A stretch of 64,000 nt of DNA, from assembly GCA_034769895.1 (NCBI GenBank), contig CM068367.1, forward strand, positions 350,921,111 to 350,985,110, read 5' to 3'. Position numbers and translations under genes: made by a program. Shown piece by piece: positions 46,024 to 57,820 of this stretch. Source of the DNA: Magicicada septendecula (Eukaryota > Arthropoda > Insecta > Hemiptera > Cicadidae). Positions within the stretch are counted from its first letter, which is position 1, and each line of letters begins with the position of its first letter. The notes under the pieces were generated by a model that was not told the DNA's origin, did not search any database, and was given only the letters and a program-made list of their open reading frames with translations.

Positions 46024-46516
46024 ATTGGTATGGAGAACCATACATGACTTCCATGTTCTAAGATTTATATTCAAAATCATTTACGAAATGAAATGTTTCC
46101 ATAGAAACTACATCTTTCCACTTATTGCTTCAGCCTTAACCACAGTACTGTGGTCACTAACGTATACCACCACACGTTATCGCACTCGATTATCACTGAT
46201 AATGGCAGTCGACGGCACTGCAGAAACGTCTGGTTTTGCAGAAAACATTGGACTACGGCCAAACAGCCCGGGAATGAATTTTAACAATAAACTACAACTT
46301 TGTTGCCGATACCACAGTACACATATAAAAATTATCCCCTCCCACTTCAACTATAATTTTCATTTACAGAAAATCACCCCCACCCCGATCAACTAGCCTC
46401 TTCATTTATAGATATTTCATCTACGTTTCTACAGTGGATTATTAAGATCTTCTTATCAGTATACTTTATTTATCAAAATTAAGTACTTTACTCTTGTTAC
46501 AACAAAAAATGTTTCA

Positions 46517-47300
46517 GGTAAACTACCCTTTCCCCGTAACCGATCTTCACCAAAATCAATAGGCCTTGAATCTTCTACAACTCAGGGCACATATGTAAAA
46601 AATTATTTGATTTTGTTTGAATTTACGGCAGTTATTGTTCGTCATGAAAAAATTTCTCTTGTTACAACATACAATGTTGCAGGTAAACTACCCCTTTCCC
46701 TTAACTGATCATCACCAAAATCAACAGACCTTGAGTTCTCTACAACTTAGGGACGTATGCAAAAAATTATTTGATTATGTTAGAATTTATGGCAGTTATC
46801 GTTAGTCATAAAAAAAATTACCCTCGTTATCACATAAAATGTTGCAAGTAAACTACCCCTATCTCTTAACTGATCTTCACCAAAATCAATAGGTCTTCAG
46901 TCCTCTATAATTCAGGGACACATGCAAAACATTATTTGATTCTGTTTAAATGTGCGGCGTTATCGTTCGTCATAGCAAAAATTACCCTTGTTAAAACATA
47001 AAGCGTTGCAGGTAAACTACCCCTTTCCCTTAACCGATCTTCACCAAAAACAATACGTCTTGAGAACTCTACAATTCAGGGCTGTATGCGAAACATTATT
47101 TGATTCTGTTTGAATTTGCAGCTGTTATCGTTTGCCATAGAAAAAAAATTACCCTTGATAAAAAAAAAGTTGGAGGTAAACTACCCCTTTCCCTTAACCT
47201 ATCTTCACCAAAGACAATAGGTCTTGAGTACTCTACAATTCAAGCCTGTATGCAAAGAATTATTTTTTTTTCTGTTTGAATTTGCGGTGGGTATCGTTTG
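46517..47300 (+). repeat. Satellite run 1 (5 monomers of ~165 bp)
   Basis: Marker GTAAACTACCC at about 46517, 46682, 46847, 47011 and 47177. Ends in (CAGA)n at 47321-47345. Confidence 0.85.
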
Positions 47301-47956
47301 CCATAGAAAAAAAATCTACAGACAGACAGACAGACACACACACGACACTTTTCGAAAAATGACTTTTTTTCATGTTTTGAGGGTAGTACAATATGCAGTT
47401 ATCTCGAACACGATTTTTTTTTTTGCCATCACCATAAATCCATTTGCTTATGGAATATGGAAGTAAATATCGGTATGGAGAACCATACATGACTTCCATG
47501 TTCTAAGATTTATATTTAAAATCATTTTCGAAATGAAATATTTCCATAGAAACTACTTCTTTCACCTGCTTCAGCTTTAACCACAGTACTGTGGTCACTA
47601 ACGTATACCACCACACGTTATCGCACTCGATTTTCACTGATAATGGCAGTCGACGGCACTGCAGAAACGTCTGGTTTTGCAGAAAACATTGGACTACGCC
47701 TAAACAGCCGAGAAGGAATTTTAACAAAGAACAACTTCTTTGTTGCCGATAACGTAGTACACATATAAAAAATTCTCCCCCCCTACAACTATAATTTTCA
47801 TTAATAGAAAATTACCCCCACCCCCTTCACCTAACCTCTTCATTTATAGATATTTCATCTATGTTTCTACAGTGGATTATTATGAGTTTCTTATCAAGAT
47901 ACTTTATTTATCAAAATTAAGTACTTTACTCTTGTTAAAACATAAAATGTTGCAGG

Positions 47957-50060
47957 TAAACTACCCCTTTCTCTTAACCGATCTTCACCAAAATCAATAG
48001 ACTTCAGTCCTCTACAATTCAGGTATGCATAAAAAATATTTGATTCTGTTTGAATGTGTGGCAGTTATCGTTCGTCATGAAAACATTTCTCTTGTTACAA
48101 CATAAAATGTTGCTGGTAAACTACCCCTTTCCCTTAACCGATCTTCAACAAAATCAACAGACCTTGAGTTCTCTATAATTCAAAAAGCTATGAAAAAATG
48201 TAGTTGATTCTGTTTCAATTTACGGCAGTTATCGTTCGTCATATAAAAAATTACCCTTGTTAAAACATAAATGTTGCAGGTAAACTACCCCTTTCCCTTA
48301 ACCGATCTTTACCAACACCAATAGGTCTTAAGAACTCTACAATACAGGGTTGTATGCAAAACATTATTTGATTCTATTTGAATTTGCGGCTGTTACCGTT
48401 TGCCATAGAAAAAAATTACCATTGATAAAAAACATTGCAGGTAAACTACCCCTTGCCCTTAACCGATCTTCACCAAAAACAAAAGGTCTTGAGTACTCTA
48501 CAATTCAGGACTGTATGCAAAGAATTATTTGATTTGATTATATTTAAAATAATTTACGAAATGAAATGTTTCCATAGAAACTACTTCTTTCCACTTATTG
48601 CTTCAGCCTTAACCACAGTACTGTGGTCACTAACGTACACCACCACACGTTATTGCTCTCGATTTTCACTGATGATGGCAGTCGACGAGACTGCCGAAAC
48701 GTCTGGTTTTTCAGAAAACATTGGACTACGGCCAAACAGCCCAGGAAGGAATTTTAACAACAAACTACTACTTTGTTGCCGATAACGTAGTACACAAAAA
48801 AATTATCCCCTCCCCCTTCAACTATAATTTTCATTTATAGAAAATTACCCCCACCCCGTTCAACTAGCCTCTTCATTTATAGATATTTCATCTACGTTTC
48901 TACAGTGGATTATCAAGATCTTCTTATCACGATACTTTATTTATCAAAATTAAGTACTTTACTCTTGTTACAACAAAAAATGTTTCAGGTAAACTACCCT
49001 TTCCCCATAACCGATCTTCACCAAAATCAATAGGCCTTGAATCTTCAACAAAAAATGTCAACAAAAAAATCTTCAACAATAGGCTTTGTTACAACAAAAA
49101 ATGTTTCTGGTAAACTGTCCTTTCCCCGCAACCGATCTGCACCAAAATCAATAGGCCTTGAGTATTCTACAATTCAGGCACATATGTAAAAAATTATTTA
49201 ATTCTGTTTGAATTTACAGCAGTTATCGTTCGTCATGAAAAAATTTCTCTTGTTACAACATAAAATGTTGCTGATAAACTACCCCTTTCCCTTAACCGAT
49301 CTTCACCAAAATCAACAGGCTTGAGTACTCTACAATTTAGGGATGCATGCAAAACATTATTTGATTCTGTTTCAATGTGCGGCAGTTATCGTTAGTCATA
49401 GAAACAATTACTCTTGTTAAAACATTAAAAGTGGCAGGTAAACTACCCCTTTCCCTTAACCGATATTCACCAAAATCAATACGCCATGAGTCCTCTACAA
49501 CTCAGGCACATATGTAAAAAATTATTTGATTCTGTTTGAATTTACGGCAGTTATCGTTCTTCATGGAAAACGTTCTCTTGTTACAACATAAAATGTTGCA
49601 GGTAAACTACCCCTTTCCCTTAACCGATCTTCACCAAAATCAACAGACATTGATTTCTCTATAGGTCAGGAAGGTGTGCAAAACATTATTTGATTCTGAT
49701 TAAATTTATGGCAGTTATCATTCGTCATAGAAAATACCCTGGTTAAAACATAAAATCTTGCAGGTAAACTACCCCTTTCCCTTAACCGATCTTCACCAAA
49801 AACAATAGGTCTTGAGAACTCTACAATTCAGGGCTGTATGCAAAACATTATTTGATTCTGTTTGAATTTGCGGCTGTTATCGTTTGCTATAGAAAAAAAA
49901 TTACCCTTGATTAAAAAAAAACCGTTGCAGGTAATTTACCCCTTTCCCTTAACCGAACTTCACCAAAAACAATATGTCTTGAGTACTCTACAAATCAGGG
50001 CTGTATGTAAAAAATTATTTGATTCTGTTTGAATTTGCGACTGTTATCGTTTGCCATAAA
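47957..50060 (+). repeat. Satellite run 2 (11 monomers in two groups)
   Basis: Markers at about 47957, 48116, 48282, 48441, then after a second head copy 48989, 49110, 49273, 49440, 49603, 49767 and 49931. The 48989-49110 interval (121 bp) is a shortened monomer. Ends in a (CA)n(CG)n tract at 50075-50122. Confidence 0.85.
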
Positions 50061-50496
50061 AAAATCTAGACACGCACACACACACACACACACACACGCG
50101 CGCGCGCACACACACACACACATTTCAAAAAATAACTTTTTTTCATGTTTTGAGTGTAGTAGAATCAGAATCTGCAATAATCTCGAACATGACTTTTTTC
50201 CATACTTCCATTTCCTTAAGGAACATGGAAGTAAATATCGGTATGGAGAACCATACATGACTTCCATATTCTAAGATTTATATTTAAAATCATTTTCAGC
50301 CAAACAGCCAGGCTGTGTCTTACCTGCCTTTTTATTGCTGTATTAAATGAAAAATATTATATTACATTAAAATAAAAAAATTATAATTTTATTGCCTGGC
50401 AACAAAATTATTTTATTTTTAACAATTACCATTGTTTCAAAAAGTTTAATTAAATTTTCAAGTACTTTACTCTTGTTAAAACGTAAAAGGTTGCAG

Positions 50497-51250
50497 GTAA
50501 ACTACCCCTTCCCCTTAACCGATCTTCACCAAAATCGAAAGTCGTTGAGACCTCTACAATTCAGGGATGTATGCAAAAAATTATTTGATTCTGTTTGAAT
50601 TTGCGGCTGTTATCATTTGCCATAGAAAATACGCTTGATAAAAAACGTTGCAGGTAAACTACCCCTTCCCCTTAACCGATCTTCACCAAAAACAATAGGT
50701 CTTGAGTACTCTACAAATCAGGGCTGTATGCAAAACATTATTTGATTCTGTTTGAATTTGCGGCTGTTATCGTTTGCCATAGAAAATACCCTTGTTAAAA
50801 AAACGTTGCAGGTAAACTACCCCTTTCCCTCAACCGATCTTCACCAAAAACAATAGGTCTTGAGAACTCTACAATTTAGGGCTGTATGCAAATAATCTTT
50901 TGATTCTGTTTGAATTTGCAGCTGTTATCGTTTGCCATAGGAAATACCCTTGTTAAAACATAAAACGTTACAGGTAAACTACCCCTTTCCCTTAACCGAT
51001 CTTCACCAAAATCAACAGATCTTGAGAACTCTACAATTCAGGGCTGTATGCGAAACATTATTTGATTCTGTTTGAATTTGCGGCTGTTATCGTTTGCCAA
51101 ACAAACAAAATTACCCTTGCTAAAAAAAAACCGTTGCAGGTAAACTACCCCCTTCACCAAAAACAATAGGTCGCGAGTACTCTGCAAATCAGGGCTGCAT
51201 GCAAAAAATTATTTGATTCTGTTTGAATTTGCGGCAGTTATCGTTTGCCA
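50497..51250 (+). repeat. Satellite run 3 (5 monomers)
   Basis: Markers at about 50497, 50654, 50813, 50974 and 51141. Ends in (CAGA)n at 51270-51298. Confidence 0.85.
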
Positions 51251-51425
51251 TAGAAAAAAAATCTTCAGACACACAGACAGACAGACACACAGACAGACAC
51301 TTTTCAGAAAACGACTTTTTTTCATGTTTTGAGTGTAATAGAATCAGAATCTGCAATAATCTCGAACACGATTTTTTTTGCCATCACCATACTTCCATTC
51401 CTTAAGGAATATGGAAGTAAAAATT

Positions 51426-51927
51426 GTCCCTGAAATGTGAAATAGCCATTGTTGCAACAATGCGCCAGAAGTTTAAGGAAGCTATTCTTATCTAATGTTG
51501 TATGTGTCGAGATCCAATTTCAATTTTCAGTTATAATGTTGATAACCATTTGAATATTCATATTAGTGAATAGGGTGGAGACATCTAGTGAAATTAAATT
51601 ATGACTGAGAGGAATTGTATGTTTCTTTATGGTTTCAACAAAGGTAAAGCTGTCCCTGACGTACTTTTCAGATGAGGCATTTTTTAGAATATTGGCTAGC
51701 CATTTAGATGTTTCATACATAGGGGAGTATATAAATGATATAATAGGTCTGAGAGGGTTGTCAGGTTTGTGGGTTTTTACTAAGCCGTATATTTGGAGTT
51801 GGGGCATGGGGAACTAACCATTTATACGTATTGTTGTCAATATGTCCGTTTCTGAAAGCCTCCTTAAGTATTGTCACGGTTCAGTTGTTTAAAGAAGTAG
51901 TGGGGTCTCTATTAAGATTAACATATG
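51426..51927 (-). pseudogene. PLE, part 2: RT fingers and palm
   Basis: Minus strand: LYGLVKTHKP-type motif (QIYGLVKTHKPDNPLRPIIS, 51735-51800), SLDVSTLFTNMNI (motif A, about 51545-51580), and FLKLLAHCCNNGYFTFQGQF up to the repeat-element insertion at 51423. Broken by a frameshift near 51810. Lies between the Tc1 element (upstream in the gene) and the tandem element. Confidence 0.82.
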
Positions 51928-51929
51928 TA

Positions 51930-53309
51930 CAGTAGCGTGCAAATTAATCTGAACACAGATGTTTTTCTATAAAAAGCTATTTTATTCACAAACAAAACTA
52001 CGCAAGTACAATTAGAAAAATAACTAGTAGCTGATATGCCCTCCTTTGTTCTTAATGAGGTCACAGACACGTTTTGGCATCGATTCGACAAGTGTGTTGC
52101 AGATTTTTTTTATTTCTTCATCATGAAACCATACCTTTATGACAACTTCAATCAGTGCATTTTTTGTGGTACAGTTCATTTTTTCCACTCTCCGCTTTGC
52201 AATAGCCCACAAGTTTTCTATTGGATTCAAATCCGGGGAATTGCCAGGCCAATTTAAAACAGAAATTTTGTGTTGTTGAAAAAAGGCTTTTACTTTTTTG
52301 GCAGTATGGCATGGTGCTAAATCTTGCTGGAACACTCCGTTGCCTTCTGGGAACAGGTCCTGAAGTTGTGTGATGACTCTTGTTTGCAGAATGTTGATGT
52401 ATTCATCACTTCTTACCATACAGTTCACTGGAACCAATGATCCAGGGCCTTTAGAAGTAAAGTTACCCCAATACATTTTTTTTCGGGGTGCTTAACAGAT
52501 TGCTGGAGGTGCGCTGGTGACGTTTTTTCATTAGCCGCTTTTCTAACGTAAGGCACTTTTGTCCCTAAACAAAAAAATGTGTCTCATCGGAAAACATTAC
52601 ATTCTTCCAGTCTTCTATTGTCCAGTGTGCTTTGGCCCACGCTAGCCTTGTTTTTGCATACTGCGGTGGTTAAAAGCTGTTTTTTAATTGGTCGGCGAGC
52701 TTTTCGTCCAGCTGCAAGCAGTCTGCGTCGAACTGTTGTCATATGAACATTTGTTCCACTAGCTGCTAACTCTCGGTTCAAATCCACAGCAGAAAGTGTA
52801 GGGTTAATTTTACTTTTTCTCACCAACATCCGATCTTGTGATGAAGTAGTTTTCTTTTTTTGGCCACAACTTCCCTTTCTTCGTGGTGAAACCGAACAAG
52901 TTTCTTTGAATTGCTTTACAAGAGCATTCACAGTTCCTAGGCCTACACCACGCTCAATAGCTATTTGACGCTGTGTCATTTTGGTGTGCTCAGAAAGAGC
53001 AACAATCTTGGAGTGTTCTCTCGGAGTTATATCTATTACGACAAATGCACTACACTACACTACACAAAGTATAGAAACTTTAAAATTCTAATTTCACAAG
53101 AAGCAATAACAAAACTTACTCAAAGTATTTTATTCACAACACAATAAACTCAAAACTCCACGAACATAACCTCAAACTACTAAACACCATGAAGACAACT
53201 AAGAGAATGTGTTTTGGTTAAACAGTGTTACCACCGTGAACAAATAAACTGAAATTTCCCTGCGTTAAACAGATATGTCCCTGTGTTTGGATTAATTTGC
53301 ACGCTACTG
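51930..53309 (-). mobile_element. Tc1 (DD34E) transposon inserted in the PLE
   Basis: 1,380 bp. Inverted ends CAGTAGCGTGCAAATTAATC and complement, TA duplication at 51928-51929 and 53310-53311. Encodes one broken transposase on the minus strand. Confidence 0.92.
52024..52979 (-). pseudogene. Tc1 transposase, frameshifted
   Basis: Start ATG at 52977-52979: TQRQIAIERGVGLGTVNALV (first HTH), then RRKGSCGQKKKTT (GRPR-like linker, here degenerate), SAVDLNRELAASGTNVHMTT and VRRRLLAAGRKARRP (second HTH). After a frame change around 52600 come MFSDETHFFV and a stop, then the frame 52476-52024 with FQQDLAPCHTA and NSPDLNPIENLW. The second Asp and the Glu are 34 residues apart, as in Tc1 proper. All three catalytic residues survive, but at least one stop and two frame changes disable it. 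Ends KNKGGHISY. Confidence 0.9.
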
Positions 53310-53311
53310 TA

Positions 53312-53960
53312 TTACATATTACCTACTAATGAATTCATTCTGTTTACGTACTCTGTTTTATACATTATAATGGTTTTGTTAGATTTATGTGCTTGAAGTA
53401 CTAAAATGTCTTTGTTGTCTGATAAAAAGTGTTTGGTGGCTTTACTAAAAGTGAAAAGCTGTTTGTGTTGATGTTTTTTATTTGATTTATTTTTGTTTAT
53501 GTGGTTAGTAATAATATTAGTACATTCACTCCTGATGACTTCTGGATTTTTATCTTCAGGTAAGTTATGCAGAACGTGTTCCACTGCGGTGATAATTCTC
53601 TCAGTGGGGATGTGATTATCATTATCCGACAAGGCAAATTTTGATCCTAGGGAAAGTAATGTTTTTATGTCAATATCGGTGAAATTTATCAGCCAGTCTG
53701 GATTGAATTTTGGAAGGTTGTCATTATGTTGTCTTATACGGTTTAGTTTCACGATTTCTTTATTTCTAATTTTTTCTAGCATGTGTTGAAACACACTATT
53801 TTGTTTATTCACAAATTCGTTTACTATAAAGGCTGGTAAGTGTTTGTAACTACTGAGTTTAGTTTGATGTATCGTATTTTTTATGAAGTTAAGATTTTTG
53901 ATGGAAATTTTGATTTCATTATTAAGGTAGTATCTTTTAAATCTATTCTCACTGTTGCAT
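53312..53960 (-). pseudogene. PLE, part 1: N-terminal region
   Basis: Minus strand from about 53960: NRFKRYYLNNEIKIS..., then open 53812-53312 with FVNKQNSVFQHML, NPDWLINFTDIDI, LLSLGSKFALSDN (the F---E--LL--G--FA-- landmark of PLE N-termini) and ILVLQAHKSNKTIIMYKTEY (DKGN-like motif reading HKSN). It continues across the Tc1 insertion into 51927. Its overall span, 44991-53960, is about 2.2 kb once the two insertions are subtracted, the usual PLE coding length. Confidence 0.82.
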
Positions 53961-55825
53961 AATTATCAATAATCTACTTTACTTGTCTTGTCAATATATT
54001 TTTGTTTAACGCCCCTCATTGTGGATGACAGTTATGTAATGTGGTTAACGATTATCAAATATCTGTTGATTTGAGTTGATATGTGTTTACTGGTATATTC
54101 TTTCTATGATTTTTATTTAATTAAAATAATTAATTAATTGGTTACTTTCCTTGTTACTTTTCACCTCACTGTGTAAGCGCTAACTCATAACAGTCATTTA
54201 CAAAATATTAGTTTTGATAAAATTTTTAATTTTATCTTGATTTCACGTTTAATTACTTTCTTTATTTTATTTCTTATTTACTCACATAGTTAAACAATAT
54301 AAATCTCATGTGGCACACAAAACGAAAGGTAATACCAACTTATGCTTCAATTGTTTATGAAAATGCTAGCTCTCGTAAAAATTGTAAAACTATTAATTAT
54401 TGAAATAATTAATCATACAAAATGAATTCCATTCAATATTCTTTTATTTTCTTTTAAAATACTTTTCCTTTCTTCTGAATTCACAATAAATAAAATATTT
54501 CTTAATTTTGATTATCCCAGCTATTTAATTTATCCACTCAGCGGTTGGTACAATGATATTCAGCAACTCACGCCTAGGTTATTAATTTACGCTGTGTAAA
54601 TATAACCTCGTGGATTCTTTCAGACAATATTTATAGCGAAAATGTCCCTTGTGAAATATAAAACATAACAATATAAAGTTATCTATAACATAACACAACA
54701 ATATCTTATAACTAAATCAACGAACAGTTCGTAATTGCAAAACAGTGTCTTTTTGAAGTTAACCGTGTCTTGTGAGGTTATACTTTTCCAAAATTTAAAT
54801 ACAAAGAAATAATTGCTTAAATATGAAATAATTATACCAGTGTTAGTGTTTTAATGCAGTGTTGGTGTAATAAATAGTTCATAAATGTATATAAAGTGTT
54901 GCAAGTTGGGTTCTGTTAATTAGTTACTAAATCGTTTTAAGAATTTAATTTAACACTATACTTTCCATTTTAAACACACACTTTCTTAATCACTGTTATT
55001 ATTTATTCGCTGTTATTCCCTTCTGGTTATTTTTAATGATTCACAATTTTTTATTTTAACACTTGTAGGTTATGTACTATCGTCACTCTTCACCTAACCT
55101 ATCTCGGGATCGATTCGGATTGTAACTTCTTGTATTAAGGTGACACATACGCTCCGTTCTTTACAGCTAGAGTTCCAACAATCGACTAACTCGTTTGGTT
55201 CCAATTTTGTGTTGCTACTGCAAAAAAGTGAAAAATTCCCATTGGTTGAAACCTCTAGCATTGTCAGTCTATTGGCGTCACTTTTTGTGATCAAAATGAA
55301 CAAAAAAATCTTCATTTTAACATATCTTCCTTATACTCTGTACAATCGTAATAAGATTATCACCAATGAAATGCTTTTTTTTCTCCTGATCATTTTAAGA
55401 TCTCATAACATAGGTTTCTGTACTGTAATTCACAAAATAACATTTCTTAGTTTTGGCCTAGTCTAACAATTTATGTTTAAAATTAGTCTTTTTTGCTATA
55501 CTACTAATTTCCATTGCTTTACATTTGATCTTATGTTATTAACATAGATTTTTATACTACTGGTTATAAAATGTGAACACTAATTTTTTTTATAAAACAT
55601 CTGGTTTGCACTATAGACATAATAATGTCTAGAGTACCTTGGAATATTATTACTTCTTAACTACTAATGCTTATTTCTAAGACAAGTTAACATTCACTAT
55701 TTACTCCTTACACACTATTTTATCTATTAACATACATAACATTATTTAACACATCCTTTATAAACAATATTGTTCCCTTTTATCTACCAAGGTAGATGCA
55801 GGTTTTGGTAACATTATAATCGAGT
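53961..55825. other. No gene; GC-richer promoter-like block at 55080-55300
   Basis: Mostly AT-rich. 55080-55300 is more balanced and contains, on the minus strand, CCAATGGGAA and a GAGATAGGTTAGG segment; it might be the 5' region of the minus-strand PLE or a relic LTR. No coding. Confidence 0.4.
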
Positions 55826-55836
55826 GTGAGTGCGAG

Positions 55837-55939
55837 GGGGTGGGATGGAGGGTGGGAGGGAGGGAGGGGAGAGAGGAGAGAGAGAGGAAGAGAGGGAGGG
55901 AGGGAGGGAGGGAGGGAGGGAGGGAGGGAGGGAGGGAGG

Positions 55940-56018
<79 letters not shown>
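55837..56018. repeat. (GGGA)n then (GA)n low-complexity tract
   Basis: About 90 bp of GGGA units followed by about 75 bp of GA. The ORFs here are artefacts. Confidence 0.95.
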
Positions 56019-56019
<1 letters not shown>

Positions 56020-56341
56020 CAGAGGTAGAGGGAGAATTGGTGAGAGAGAGGGTGGATTGTGGCCTATACTATATTTTACTATACTATATGTTGACTGGTA
56101 TATGTATAAAAGTTTTTTGTACCAATCTAATATTTAATTGTTGATTATTGCTTTTATAATTAATTAAAAAATACCATTACATTATGAGTAATTTAAATTG
56201 TAATAGTGTATAAATTAAGTTCTGTGATATTATAATTTTCTCATTGTCTTAAAAAAACATTTGAAGATGTAAACAAACTATCTCAACTCCTTCACATATA
56301 CAATGATACATACATATTCACGCACACGCATGTACACACAC

Positions 56342-57584
56342 TGTAACGGGCCAAATTTATGGGTATTTTATTTTATTGCATTTTTGGGGATTTATAAAAA
56401 TATTTGTGAAATCTAATTTCAACGGAGACAGACCACGTGTTGTAAGAACAGTTTTAACAAAGGCGACGCAATATCACGTTGTGCAATCGGTAAGAAGGAA
56501 TCCGCACCGCCTTAATTTCCAAGAACCTTGTTTGTGTGTGACCGAGCGCTCGTATACATCCAACGAGCAGGGGCGCGGACCCACGCTAACTTCCAAAACT
56601 AAGATGGCTAAGAAACAAATTTTGATTCACTTTCGTCTACCTTACTGGCGGATATTAACTTAAGTCCCGCCTCTTTTGTGACGTCGAGCCATAAGCGCCC
56701 AAATATCATCGGCGTACCACACGGAAAACTGCTATGTGTCAGGTACAAAGCCAATAAACTGCAACAACTCAGGCTATGAGCGACGACGAAATTCGTTCGC
56801 CGGCAGGCATTAATATCCGCCCGCATGCTATAGGCAGTCCACGAGAAACCGACTTCACTAACAGACGCTGACAGTTTTGTTCGGGCCCGGTCGGTGGAGT
56901 TTTATAAAATGTGACTAATTCAACAATATCGTTAATACCGACCGGGACCCGAGGAATTAACGAACTTAACAAGTGTACAAACGGTGACTGGGAGTGGTGT
57001 GACAACAGTTAAATTACGGACTTTGGAAGCGCGGGTGAACAAACCACGTGTTGTGTGTAATCGCGGCAGTGAACAGTTTAATAATAAATTTGTAAAATAA
57101 TCAAACATAATCAGCAAGGGTAAAGTATAAAATTGTATGAAAGCGTGCGTGAGCAGAATGGGCTGTCTTAGAAGTAAGAATATTTGAACATGGTACCGAA
57201 AGATATATTTCAAAATTTGTTTTGTTTTGTTTTGTTTAGCATTCTTGTTCTAATGAGTAAAACACTTTTAAGTAATTAAAACTATTTAGTCACTCCAAAT
57301 ATGTGTTAGTCTAAGTTATTTCGTCATTACCACTTTCTCATTTCTGTGCTGCAAGATTCGTCTAAACGTTCCGGGTATCTTCTAAATTATTATTGGGGGG
57401 CAGTCAGATGGCGAAATTGTCCCGTTTTTATTTAAGGTAAAGTGTAAAGGTTTCCATATCTGTCCTTCAAAGATATAGGTGGCGACTCTGGGCTTCTGGT
57501 GAAAATTTATACAGCAGGTAAGTTCTGGCAGTAGTATAGTATTTTATTTATTTAATATATTTCGATCTATTTTGTAACATTACA
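56342..57584 (+). repeat. 5' LTR of E2
   Basis: Includes a paired GACCGGG motif (56886-56892 and 56939-56945) and the U5 segment ATAGGTGGCGACTCTGGGCT. The minus-strand ORFs at 56608-57213 occur in both LTRs and are shadows. Confidence 0.95.
57518..57523 (+). promoter_or_regulatory. Candidate 5' splice site in U5 of E2
   Basis: CAGCAG|GTAAGT at 57512-57523, 61 bases before the LTR end; repeated at 63322 in the 3' LTR. Confidence 0.5.
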
Positions 57585-57585
57585 T

Positions 57586-57603
57586 TGGCTCACGCTGCCA
57601 GGA
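57586..57603 (+). promoter_or_regulatory. Primer-binding site of E2
   Basis: TGGCTCACGCTGCCAGGA, one base after the LTR end. Confidence 0.65.
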
Positions 57604-57820
57604 TTTTCGTTTAATTTTATTTATACGAGGTAGACCTATTTTAATGCACAGAAAATAGGATGTGGTAATGATGAATTTATAAAAAATAGTTATCGTATAT
57701 AATTACGTAAGTGTGAGTAGGTTATGTTTGTGTTATGATTTATAGTTGTGTTAGGTGTTTTGATTGTAGAAAAATAGTGGTTTTTATATATAAAAAGTGT
57801 TATATAAATGAACTTTAAAT

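Larger units (their letters stand above)
46027..51422. mobile_element. 5.4-kb element of three tandem units with ~163-bp internal satellite
   Basis: Inserted in a PLE RT codon with 3-bp flanks ATT (46024-46026, 51423-51425); removal restores the RT frame. Units start at GGTATGGAGAACCATAC at 46027, 47472 and 50240, each preceded by the tail GGAAGTAAA. Each unit has a head (the 440-bp block at 46065-46500 recurs at 47500-47940 and 48540-48975), an array of monomers, then a (CA/CAGA)n tract, TTTTTTTCATGTTTTGAG, and a terminal palindrome around TTCCTTAAGGAA. No coding. About 20 monomers (marker GTAAACTACCCC) are spaced 157-167 bp apart within runs. Superfamily unknown; organisation recalls Helitron-like elements with internal tandem repeats, but the 3-bp duplication does not fit. 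Confidence 0.75.

Noticed and set aside
46065..46396. 127-codon ORF in the head block of the tandem element
   Set aside because: Frame is not kept between the three head copies and no motif is recognisable.
46517..51250. CRISPR-like array
   Set aside because: Repeats of ~163 bp without spacers in a eukaryotic genome: a satellite.
56608..57213. Minus-strand ORFs in the E2 LTR, repeated at 62412-63017
   Set aside because: Same reason; shadows of an LTR.
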